Shown: positions 1 to 5,972 of the stretch, in pieces
How positions within the stretch are numbered: the stretch's first letter is position 1
Layout: each line of letters starts with the position of its first letter
Assembly: GCA_937899365.1 (NCBI GenBank)
Contig: CALBPH010000562.1
Span: forward strand, 1-10,087
DNA from: an uncultured Leptolyngbya sp.
GTDB lineage: Bacteria; Cyanobacteriota; Cyanobacteriia; Phormidesmidales; Phormidesmidaceae
DNA: 10,087 nt
Direction: 5' to 3'
Made by a program: the position numbers and the translations under genes
Notes under the pieces: model-generated
Told to the model about the DNA's origin: nothing
Databases searched by the model: none
Seen by the model: only the letters and a program-made list of their open reading frames with translations

Positions 1-846
1 CCAGGGCTCGCTCCAGGGCAAAGTCAACGGCGGCATCGATGCCATTTCGGTAATGTCGGTCACCGTCAGAATGTTGGTGGCCCGCTCGCGACAGACTTTT
101 ACTCCCTGACGTGGCACCTGCCAGCCGCCAATACCCAGCTGCACCAGGTTTTTGGCGGGGGCATTTTTCATGTTGGTGGCATGGAACCAGGGACAGGTGT
201 GCATGCGTTCGTCCAGGTCGGTTTCTTGGGTGTCCACATGGCGATCAAAGTGGATGATGCCCACTTTTTTATCGCCGAGGTGGCGACAGACGCCGCGCAC
301 GGTGGGGAACCCAATGGAATGGTCGCCGCCGAGAATAATGGGAAATGCACCGGAGCTAAAAATGTGGGCGATCCCTTTGGAGATCTGGTCAAAGGATTTC
401 TCGTTGTTGGCCGGAATGGTAAAGATATCGCCCACATCACAGAGGGTAATCTGCTCTCGCAAATCGATACCCATTTCAAAGTTGTAGGGGGTGTAGAGGG
501 CGGAAATGCGACGGATGCCCTGGGGGCCAAACCGGGTACCGGGGCGATAGGTGGTGCCAGAATCGTGGGGAACACCGACAATGGCGACATCGTAGTCACC
601 GACCTTACGCACATCTTCTATGTAGGGGGCCTTAAGAAAGGTGTTGATACCAGCGTAGTGGGGCAGCTCGCCGCGAGAGAAGGTGGGAATGGTGCGATCG
701 CGAATACTATCGGCAGCCTCCAAGCCATACTCCAAGCCCTGGGAGACTTCTTGCTGCCAGCCTGTCAGAGGCAGCTGAGCCTCAAGCTCTAAGGCACGAT
801 TGGCTTCTGAGTCGGCTGGATTGCGAAAGGTGGGGGTATCACTCAT
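1..846 (-). CDS. gdmH: Guanidine hydrolase GdmH (ureohydrolase/arginase family), 3' end outside the window, apparent frameshift near position 42
   Basis: Predicted cytoplasmic, metal-dependent hydrolysis of free guanidine to urea and ammonia; the characterised cyanobacterial member (Synechocystis Sll1077) uses nickel. 282 codons are open from ATG 844-846 to the left edge. Visible: an N-terminal extension (residues 1-85), VGVPHDSGTTYRPGTRFGP (91-109), GGDHS with metal ligand H176, and HFDRHVD with ligands D201, H203 and D205, followed by TQETDLDERMHTCPWFH. The DRHVD form (Arg where arginases and agmatinases usually have Ala) and the long N-terminus resemble GdmH as I remember it. A guanidine-I riboswitch directly upstream supports this over agmatinase (speB), the usual automatic label. 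After ITEM (residue 268) the frame stops looking like the family; a +1 shift restores IDAAVDFALERAL, so one base seems missing at 41-45. The C-terminal metal motif (DxDxxD) lies outside the window. Family assignment is near certain; guanidine specificity rests on riboswitch and recalled sequence. Confidence 0.88.
   Translation of the reverse strand, partial: MSDTPTFRNPADSEANRALELEAQLPLTGWQQEVSQGLEYGLEAADSIRDRTIPTFSRGELPHYAGINTFLKAPYIEDVRKVGDYDVAIVGVPHDSGTTYRPGTRFGPQGIRRISALYTPYNFEMGIDLREQITLCDVGDIFTIPANNEKSFDQISKGIAHIFSSGAFPIILGGDHSIGFPTVRGVCRHLGDKKVGIIHFDRHVDTQETDLDERMHTCPWFHATNMKNAPAKNLVQLGIGGWQVPRQGVKVCRERATNILTVTDITEMASMPPLTLPWSEPW
41..45 (-). other. gdmH: Probable one-base deletion (frameshift) in gdmH
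   Basis: In the gdmH frame the codons run ACC-GAA-ATG-GCA-TCG, giving EMASMPPLTLPW, which is unlike the family. Adding one G (reading ATG-GGC-ATC-GAT-GCC) yields EMGIDAAVDFALERAL, an alpha-helical segment of the kind expected there. The disrupted run is CC at 42-43 on the plus strand. This could be a sequencing or assembly error or a real mutation that would remove the C-terminal metal ligands. Confidence 0.7.
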
Positions 847-892
847 GATGTCGGGGCGTAATACTGAAGGGACGAAGTGGTCAGGGGCTTAC

Positions 893-952
893 AAAGCAAA
901 AGCCCGAGAGAACGAACAGCAGATAAAACCTGCTGAATGATTTCTCCCGGGC
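893..952 (-). terminator. Intrinsic terminator forming the expression platform of the guanidine-I riboswitch
   Basis: On the minus strand GCCCGGGAGA (943-952) pairs with TCTCTCGGGC (902-911), ten pairs with one G-U plus a flanking A-T. Between them an inner AGCAG/CTGCT hairpin can stack (918-934). The stem is followed by TTTTGCTTT (893-901). The 5' arm is also the last conserved segment of the aptamer, so aptamer and terminator compete. Guanidine binding would therefore block termination and turn gdmH on, as described for ykkC subtype 1 RNAs. Confidence 0.87.
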
Positions 953-1048
953 TTTTATCCCGCCGTGTACCAGAAAACTGGCGGCCTCTCTCGGTCCAGA
1001 CATTCAACCCTGAGATATCTCAGACTATTAAACCGGAACCCTAGAAAC
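943..1048 (-). ncRNA. Guanidine-I riboswitch (ykkC subtype 1)
   Basis: The minus strand carries the hallmark conserved blocks in order: CTAGGGTTCCGG (1033-1044), CTGGACCGAGAGAG (about 979-992), and ACACGGCGGGATAAAAGCCC followed by GGGAGA (943-968). These are the ligand-pocket segments of the guanidine-I class. Spacing fits a roughly 100-nt aptamer with a variable hairpin between the first two blocks. It lies about 97 bases upstream of the gdmH start codon and its 3' end overlaps the terminator. Expected behaviour is an ON switch: free guanidine stabilises the aptamer and allows read-through into gdmH. Exact outer boundaries are approximate. Confidence 0.95.
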
Positions 1049-1061
1049 CTGTATGTTTGCT

Positions 1062-1105
1062 CTAGTATTCAAGCTTGTCATCCTTGAAGGGGTATCTGTT
1101 GTTAC
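1062..1105 (-). promoter_or_regulatory. Candidate NtcA-activated promoter for the riboswitch-gdmH transcript
   Basis: GTA-N8-TAC, the NtcA consensus, lies at 1092-1105 and is palindromic in its fixed bases. Reading on the minus strand, 24 bases follow and then TACTAG (1062-1067), one mismatch from the TAN3T -10 box of NtcA promoters; known class II sites have about 20-24 bases in between. Transcription would then start near 1055, just upstream of the aptamer's first conserved block, which independently supports the assignment. NtcA activates nitrogen-assimilation genes in cyanobacteria when ammonium is scarce. No -35 box is needed in this promoter class. Confidence 0.6.
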
Positions 1106-1212
1106 TAAATCTCCCATTAGATTGTGACGTATTATTTTCAATGGGAAGAGAAATAAAACTGCACTGTAAAAGTTTACGCTAGCTACAGAATCCAGCAATT
1201 ATTACAACAAGA

Positions 1213-1240
1213 TTAAACTTTGGACTGTCCCAGCTCTAAT
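1213..1240 (+). promoter_or_regulatory. Candidate sigma-70 promoter for the 1280-3178 gene group
   Basis: TTAAAC (1213-1218) and TCTAAT (1235-1240) are separated by 16 bases and lie 40 bases before the first start codon of the plus-strand group. The -10 box is fairly good and the -35 weak. The intergenic stretch 847-1279 otherwise holds the riboswitch, its terminator and the NtcA-like site; I see nothing else in 1106-1212. Confidence 0.3.
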
Positions 1241-1279
1241 CCGGTTTCTCATTGAGTCTGGCAAACTAAAATTGCAGCA

Positions 1280-1633
1280 ATGAAACGACTAGACAGCGTG
1301 ATGACATGGTGGGTTAGGTCTATTTTGATTGGTTTGATGCTCGTCCTGGGGTGGGTCGACCACTCCATCGTCCTGGCTGCCAACCAACCACCGGTGGTTC
1401 AGTCGCGTGATGATGACGGCAGCTCCAGGTTTCAGATTGTGCCTGAGCTCACTAGCCCAGCCGAAATGCCAGTAGTTGAGGTGCAGCCTGAGGCCATGGC
1501 CCCATTTCCCTGGTTGGGGGGAGAGGGCACGGATGACCAGCCCTCTGAGGATGCGGGCGATGGTGGCAGCAGCGTGGAGGCAACCCTTGAGCAGTGGCTG
1601 TCATCGATAACAACCTTCTTTGAAGACAACTAA
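1280..1633 (+). CDS. Small exported or membrane-anchored protein of unknown function (117 aa)
   Basis: I do not recognise this protein. Residues 1-35 look like a signal peptide or anchor: positively charged MKR start, a hydrophobic core around SILIGLMLVLGWV, and a plausible signal-peptidase site in IVLA-ANQ. The remainder is acidic and rich in Pro, Gly and Ser, probably poorly structured, and ends in a short amphipathic stretch (residues 104-117, EQWLSSITTFFEDN). No Cys is present and no known domain is visible. No clear Shine-Dalgarno sequence precedes the ATG. It is followed by the acetyltransferase gene 22 bases downstream, so the two may share a transcript. It is probably real because export signal and composition are coherent, but nothing indicates its role. 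Confidence 0.55.
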   Translation: MKRLDSVMTWWVRSILIGLMLVLGWVDHSIVLAANQPPVVQSRDDDGSSRFQIVPELTSPAEMPVVEVQPEAMAPFPWLGGEGTDDQPSEDAGDGGSSVEATLEQWLSSITTFFEDN

Positions 1634-1655
1634 TTGCAAATGGCATTGCGATCTC

Positions 1656-2222
1656 ATGGACTATTGCATTCGATTAGCGCAACCATCGGATGTTGACTAC
1701 CTGCCTACTATTGAAAGAACCGCAGCCCAGCAATATCTGCCCTACATATCCAAACTGGGTCTTACCCCAGAAAATTTAGACGATACCGTCTCCGTCAAGG
1801 TTCTAACCCATGCTCAGCGACAGCAACATCTTTGGGTTGCCGTCGTATCAGATTCTTCAAGCCTGCTACTGGCAGGCTTTGTTGTCGTTAATCGTCTAGG
1901 TAATGGCTTTTTTATAGTAGAGCTGGATGTTTTACCCACCTACGGTCGCCAGGGTATCGGGTTCGCATTGGTCAATCAGGTACTCAATGCGGCCCATGAG
2001 CAAAACTACCCAACAGTTACCTTGACCACATTTCGTTACATTCCTTGGACTATCCCTTTTTATCACCGCTTAGGATTTGAAATTGTTGGTCCAGAGAACT
2101 ACACTCCAGACATTCAAACCATTGTTGACCATGAAGAACACCGTGGTTTTAGTCGTCAGGTGCGGGTCGTAATGCAGTGTCAGATTCCCAAAAAATCGTC
2201 AATTCGCTCCGTACCCAGCTAG
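1656..2222 (+). CDS. GNAT-family N-acetyltransferase
   Basis: Transfers an acetyl group from acetyl-CoA to an amine; the substrate cannot be told. The order of GNAT elements is visible: N-terminal IRLAQPSDVDYLPTIER (beta1-alpha1), HLWVAVVSDSSSLLLAGFVVV (beta2-3), FFIVELDVLPTYGRQGIGFALV with the pyrophosphate-binding R-Q-G-I-G-F-A loop (motif A), then VTLTTFRYIPWTIPFYHRLGFEIVG (motif B, typical FYxxLGF). The ATG at 1656 is preferred because it starts just before the family's first strand and clears the upstream stop (1631-1633); an ATG at 1620 would overlap the previous gene. The length of 188 aa is normal. Its 3' end overlaps the queG start by 46 bases, suggesting translational coupling with queG. 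Confidence 0.88.
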   Translation: MDYCIRLAQPSDVDYLPTIERTAAQQYLPYISKLGLTPENLDDTVSVKVLTHAQRQQHLWVAVVSDSSSLLLAGFVVVNRLGNGFFIVELDVLPTYGRQGIGFALVNQVLNAAHEQNYPTVTLTTFRYIPWTIPFYHRLGFEIVGPENYTPDIQTIVDHEEHRGFSRQVRVVMQCQIPKKSSIRSVPS

Positions 2223-3178
2223 AGCAACAGGCCGCTGCTGTGGGCTTTCATCGCTTTGGTGTGGTGGCGGTAAACTCGGAGGCCACCGCCCAAGAGCAAA
2301 CCATGCAAACTCGGCTACAGCAGTGGTTGGGCCAGGGATATCAGGCCGACATGGCATGGATGGCAAACCCGAAGCGTCAGGATATTCGTCGGGTTATGCC
2401 GGAGGTGCGCTCAGTAATTTGCGTTGCCCTGAACTATTACACCCCCCATCAGCGGCCTGAGGGAGCCGAGTATGGCAAAATTGCCCGCTATGGTTGGGGG
2501 CGCGACTATCACCGGGTGGTTCATAAAAAACTAAAGCAGCTCACCCTGTGGCTGCAGGCCCAGGGTGACGACATCACCGCTCGCTATTACGTTGATTCGG
2601 GTCCTGTATATGATTAATTTTGGGCCCAGGATGCCGGGCTGGGGTGGGTGGCCAAATATGTCAATGTGATCTCCCGTGACTATGGGTCCTGGGTATTTTT
2701 AGGCGAAATTTTGACCAATCTGAGCCTGTCACCCTCTAACCCCCACACCAGCCACTGTGGCACCTGCACCCGTTGTATTGAGGCTTGCCCCACCCAGGCA
2801 ATTCGCGCCCCAGGGGTTGTCGATGCCAGTCGCTGCATTGCTTATCACACCATTGAAAATCGTGGGCCACAGCTGCCAACTCAAGTGGCAAATCACTTAC
2901 ATAACTGGGTTGCTGGCTGCGATATCTGTCAGGATGTGTGTCCCTGGAATCAACGCTTTGCCCAACCAACGGATGTGGCAGAATTTGAACCCTATCCCGG
3001 CAATGTGGCGCCCCCATTAGAGGATCTGGCCACCCTAACTGAACAGGAGTGGAATCAGCAATTTCCAGCATCGGCACTCAGACGGATTAAGCCAGCTATG
3101 TGGCGACGCAATGCAGCGGCGGCTTTAGCAGCTCAAGGAGTAGACATGAGCGCTCAGCAGTCGAACAGCGAAAGCTAA
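2177..3178 (+). pseudogene. queG: Epoxyqueuosine reductase QueG, interrupted by one in-frame TAA
   Basis: QueG is the cobalamin- and iron-sulfur-dependent enzyme of the last step of queuosine synthesis, reducing epoxyqueuosine to queuosine in the anticodon of GUN tRNAs. The 333-codon frame is read from GTG 2177, with VGFHRFGVVAV matching the family's N-terminus. YYVDSGPV contains the presumed catalytic aspartate (D140). Two ferredoxin-type clusters follow: CGTCTRCIEACP (C194, C197, C200, C204) and C220 with CDICQDVCP (C248, C251, C255). At codon 147 (2615-2617) TAA stands where relatives usually have Lys or Arg (GPV-x-D-[KR]-x-W), so one change from AAA would explain it. Downstream FWAQDAGLGWVAK and RDYGSWVFLGEILTN stay in the same frame. 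The first 146 residues alone lack both cluster motifs and could not work. The downstream part (GTG 2648) lacks the catalytic aspartate. Confidence 0.9.
2615..2617 (+). other. queG: Premature in-frame stop codon in queG
   Basis: The TAA sits between GPVYD and FWAQDAGLGW with no frame change, so it is a substitution and not an indel. No specialised read-through structure is evident downstream; the next bases are TTTTGGGCCC. Because the rest of the gene shows no other lesion, the event is recent or is a base-call error. Confidence 0.88.
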
Positions 3179-3294
3179 AAAAGCGAAAGACAAAAAGCCG
3201 TTGCTGATTTAGAGGATCAACCGATCGGGTGATGATGCCAGCAATTAGACTTTCTAGGATACTATCGTCCCGAGGATCGACAACGGCCAGATTT
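3179..3294. other. Convergent intergenic spacer with weak hairpins
   Basis: It separates the 3' ends of queG and the sulfotransferase gene. ATCAACC/GGGTGAT (3216-3233) forms a short stem with a GATC loop and one mismatch. GCCGTTG near 3197 and CAACGGC near 3281 could pair at long range, flanked by A-rich and T-rich runs. It may serve as a bidirectional transcription end, but no classical terminator is present. Confidence 0.3.
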
Positions 3295-4068
3295 TTATAT
3301 CACCAACTTTGCCGATGCTTCGGTCAACACATAGGCATAGTCTGAGTGCTCCAAGGCCGCACAGACGTCATCGTAGTTAGCCACTAGATCGGGAATACTT
3401 TGGTGAACCAGTTTCATGGTGCAGTTCACCTGTTGCTGTTGCTGTAGCGACAAAAAGCGACACAGCCGTTGAGCCGTGGCGTTGTGGACATTGGGATTGA
3501 GCAGATCCGTTTCATAGGTGATGGTCAAGTGGGGCACCTGGGCCACAATGGTGGCTTCGGCAATCCGTTGCTCGTCTAGCTGTTTGAGGGTGGCAATTAA
3601 CGCTGGGGGGTGGATGTGGCGCTGGGAAGGATTTTGAGATTTGAGAATTGCGATCGCATGTCGCATCAAATCTCGTCGCTGACTATGAATCACTTTGTAT
3701 CCCCGCTCATATAGCAGAGTCATAAACCGATGGGGTTCACCCATCCCATGGGTCAGCATCAGATCCGCCGCCGATAGCCTAAAGCCAAATAGATACTCAG
3801 GACAGGCAGACCCATGACGGCGAATATGCTGTAACGGAAAAAAGTGACGGTGCGCTAACAGCGGCTCAACGGCCCAGGTTGGCGGTAGTAAACCATAGCG
3901 GGCATCAACCACACGACGGAGTAAATCAACCATCAAACGACCGCCGCTAAACTCTGCACCAAATAGAACAAAACAATGGGACGGTTGCGACATAGTTAGG
4001 CTGGATTGACTACGGTTGAGCAAAGCCTGCAGCTGATGGGCAAACCAAGAAGAATAGTAAGACGGCAT
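3295..4068 (-). CDS. Sulfotransferase-like protein (Stf0-type) with altered PAPS loop
   Basis: Family members move a sulfuryl group from PAPS to a carbohydrate or small molecule. The layout matches: strand and loop HCFVLFGAEFSGGRLMVDLLRR (residues 31-52), GYKVIHSQRRDLMRHAIAILKSQ in the place of the 3'-phosphate-binding segment, LTITYETDLLNPN, then TAQRLCRFLSL and the C-terminal IPDLVANYDDVCAALEHSDYAYVL. The usual 5'-phosphosulfate loop, roughly TPRSGTT, is here GAEFSGG, retaining Ser-Gly but lacking the preceding Arg, so activity or donor use may differ. ATG 4066-4068 gives 257 aa; an internal ATG (3991-3993), close to the loop, gives 232 aa and fits the family's short N-terminus. No signal peptide is evident. 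It stands alone, divergent from gcvT. The substrate is unknown. Confidence 0.65.
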   Translation of the reverse strand: MPSYYSSWFAHQLQALLNRSQSSLTMSQPSHCFVLFGAEFSGGRLMVDLLRRVVDARYGLLPPTWAVEPLLAHRHFFPLQHIRRHGSACPEYLFGFRLSAADLMLTHGMGEPHRFMTLLYERGYKVIHSQRRDLMRHAIAILKSQNPSQRHIHPPALIATLKQLDEQRIAEATIVAQVPHLTITYETDLLNPNVHNATAQRLCRFLSLQQQQQVNCTMKLVHQSIPDLVANYDDVCAALEHSDYAYVLTEASAKLVI

Positions 4069-4306
4069 AACCTACCATGATGTCTGACCCCGAGAGCCCC
4101 CAGTATTCCCCCTCAGACTCACCCAATCAAGCTCAATGAAGCCATTTCAACTAAACAAAATGGTTCATAATCCATATTTACAATCCATAGACTAAACCAT
4201 GGTGAATGGCCATTGTAGACCGGCGTCATAGTCACACAGGTAGCTTTGAGAGATAAATAACCGGGACAGGGGAGTTGGATTATTGAGACTGTCCTATCCA
4301 TCAGCC

Positions 4307-5386
4307 ATGAGCCTGCTCCACACACCGCTTTACGATTTATGTGTTCAAGCCAATGCCCGTATGACCGCATTCTCCGGTTGGGAAATGCCGGTGCAATTTA
4401 GCAGCATCAAGCAAGAACATGCAGCCGTTCGCACCTCAGTGGGCTTATTTGATATCTCCCACATGGGGAAATTTATCCTCACGGGGGATACCGTGTTGCG
4501 ATCGCTTCAGCAGCTGGTCCCCTCTGATCTAGGAAAGCTCTCTCCTGGCAAGGCCCAGTACACCGTATTACTCAACCCCCAGGGTGGCATTATTGACGAC
4601 CTGATTATCTACGACGAAGGCAACCAAGTCACCCTAATTGTGAACGCGGCCACCACCGCCAAAGATAAATCCTGGCTACTGGAGCATCTATCCGGTGTAG
4701 AGCTACAGGATAACTCCCAAAATCAGGCCCTGATAGCGGTGCAAGGCCCCAAAGCCGTAGCAACCCTGCAGCTAATTACAGAAGATATCGATCTCAGCAC
4801 TATTCGCCGCTATAACCACGCCTATGGCCAAGTGCTCGGGCATAAAGCATTCCTGGCCCGCACAGGCTATACCGGCGAAGACGGATTTGAAGTTATGGTT
4901 AATGCCGATGGCGCTGCTGATATTTGGACAGCGCTGCAAGCACATGGGGCTGAAGCCTGCGGTCTAGGAGCACGGGACACCCTCCGACTCGAAGCGGCCA
5001 TGGCACTCTATGGCCAAGACATTAACGATACAACCACACCTCTAGAAGGCGGGCTGAGCTGGTTAGTCCATCTAGATAAGGTGTCAGACTTTATGGGGCG
5101 AGATGTGCTGGCAAAGCAAAAGGCCGATGGCGTCTCCCGCCGTCTGGTGGGTCTACAGCTAGACGGTCGCAACATTGCCCGCCATGACTACCCCATCATT
5201 CAAGATGACAAATCCATAGGCATTGTCACCAGCGGCACCCTATCCCCCACCTTGGGATATCCGGTGGCCCTAGCCTATGTGCCAACTGAGCTAGCAAAAA
5301 TTGGCACAGTGGTGACTGTCCAAATCCGTCAGAAGACCGTACCCGCTACGGTGGTAAAACGCCCGTTTTATAAAGCCGCAGCTTAG
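4307..5386 (+). CDS. gcvT: Aminomethyltransferase, glycine cleavage system T protein
   Basis: GcvT takes the aminomethyl group from lipoylated GcvH and passes it to tetrahydrofolate, giving methylene-THF and ammonia. In cyanobacteria this contributes to photorespiratory glycine turnover. Characteristic segments are RTPLYD-like HTPLYDLCVQANARM at the N-terminus, FSGWEMPVQFSSIKQEHAAVRTSVGLFDISHMGKF, GGIIDDLIIY, ARTGYTGEDGFEVMV, CGLGARDTLRLEAAMALYGQDI and the C-terminal GIVTSGTLSPTLGYPVALAYV barrel domain. The 359 aa are full length. ATG 4307 is chosen because MSLLHTPLYD aligns with the usual start; TTG 4283 would add eight unneeded residues. No glycine riboswitch is visible upstream, and gcvH/gcvP are not in the window. 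An 18-bp tandem repeat begins within its final codons. Confidence 0.96.
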   Translation: MSLLHTPLYDLCVQANARMTAFSGWEMPVQFSSIKQEHAAVRTSVGLFDISHMGKFILTGDTVLRSLQQLVPSDLGKLSPGKAQYTVLLNPQGGIIDDLIIYDEGNQVTLIVNAATTAKDKSWLLEHLSGVELQDNSQNQALIAVQGPKAVATLQLITEDIDLSTIRRYNHAYGQVLGHKAFLARTGYTGEDGFEVMVNADGAADIWTALQAHGAEACGLGARDTLRLEAAMALYGQDINDTTTPLEGGLSWLVHLDKVSDFMGRDVLAKQKADGVSRRLVGLQLDGRNIARHDYPIIQDDKSIGIVTSGTLSPTLGYPVALAYVPTELAKIGTVVTVQIRQKTVPATVVKRPFYKAAA

Positions 5387-5444
5387 GGCTAAGCCGTGGC
5401 CTAGGACTAAGACGCAGCTTAGGGCTAAGACGCAGCTTAGGGCT
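5377..5444. repeat. 18-bp tandem repeat, about 3.8 copies, overlapping the gcvT stop codon
   Basis: The unit is CGCAGCTTAGGGCTAAGA. Copies lie at 5377-5394 (last base differs), 5395-5412 (four differences), 5413-5430 (exact) and 5431-5444 (14 matching bases, then divergence). Each unit holds CTTAG-GG-CTAAG, a five-base inverted repeat that can fold into a mini hairpin. The first unit contains the gcvT codons for Ala-Ala and the TAG stop, so the array seems to have grown from the gene's own end. It lies between the convergent gcvT and Nudix genes and could affect 3' ends of both transcripts. Confidence 0.85.
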
Positions 5445-5482
5445 ATCAACTGTCAGGTGTGGCAGCAGACCTACAGCAGCAT

Positions 5483-5884
5483 TCAATTGCCCCTGAGGTG
5501 CGGCAGCACCCACTTAGTTAGGAGGGGAGCCAGCTCAATAGGATAGTCCTTAGCCAGAATGGGTATCCACCGGAGTTCAGCAATTTCGCTGGAGGCCATG
5601 GGGGTGCCCACAAGATCGCCTTGAAATACGGTTGCCACCAGTTGGGTGTTGGCCTCATTGGCGGCGGTGGTGACAAACTTGCCCAGCAACTTAAACGTGC
5701 TGAAATCGATATCACAGCTGAGCTCCTCCTTAACTTCTCGCTGAATTGCCGCCTCAGCATTCTCCCCAGGCTCAAGCTTACCGCCTGGAAACATAAACTT
5801 TTGGGTGTTTTTCTTCCGGACGGTGAGTAGTTGTTGATGATCAACAACTACATAGGCAACAACATAAATTACAGGTTTGGGCAT
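5483..5884 (-). CDS. Nudix hydrolase (MutT-like)
   Basis: Hydrolyses a nucleoside diphosphate linked to another group; MutT-type members clear oxidised dNTPs, but the substrate cannot be read from sequence. The Nudix box is at residues 34-59: GGKLEPGENAEAAIQ then REVKEELSCDI, matching G-x5-E-x7-RE-U-x-EE with the catalytic Glu residues in place; the Gly usual near the end is Ser here. The strand VVAYVVVDHQQLLTVRKKN precedes the box, as in MutT folds. The length of 133 aa is normal. Its end faces gcvT convergently and its start is divergent from the glycoside hydrolase gene, 88 bases away. Confidence 0.9.
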   Translation of the reverse strand: MPKPVIYVVAYVVVDHQQLLTVRKKNTQKFMFPGGKLEPGENAEAAIQREVKEELSCDIDFSTFKLLGKFVTTAANEANTQLVATVFQGDLVGTPMASSEIAELRWIPILAKDYPIELAPLLTKWVLPHLRGN

Positions 5885-5972
5885 TGTTTAAAGGGGGCAG
5901 GAACTTTCCATGGATAAAGTCAGACATCTACCCCTAAAGCCTACCGTCCAAAGCCCCTTAGCTGGTGTCTAG

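Noticed and set aside
181..792. Long open frame on the plus strand (203 codons)
   Set aside because: It is the antisense shadow of gdmH; the minus strand translates to a clear ureohydrolase.
3190..3292. Open minus-strand stretch reading NLAVVDPRDDSILESLIAGIITRSVDPLNQQR
   Set aside because: Protein-like, but it has no start codon, is preceded by a stop and belongs to no recognised family; could be a gene relic but not supportable.
4077..4139. Short plus-strand frame (20 codons, Ser/Pro-rich) before gcvT
   Set aside because: No ribosome binding site, low complexity, and ends far from gcvT; chance is more likely than a leader peptide.
4140..4306. Glycine riboswitch ahead of gcvT
   Set aside because: None of the conserved glycine-aptamer segments are visible on the plus strand.
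4119..4370. 83-codon minus-strand frame upstream of and overlapping gcvT
   Set aside because: Overlaps the secure gcvT start region, has no recognisable domain and looks like a shadow.
5497..5510. GGTGC-GGCA-GCACC hairpin as a terminator for gcvT
   Set aside because: It lies in the coding end of the Nudix gene and has no adjacent T-run; too weak to call.
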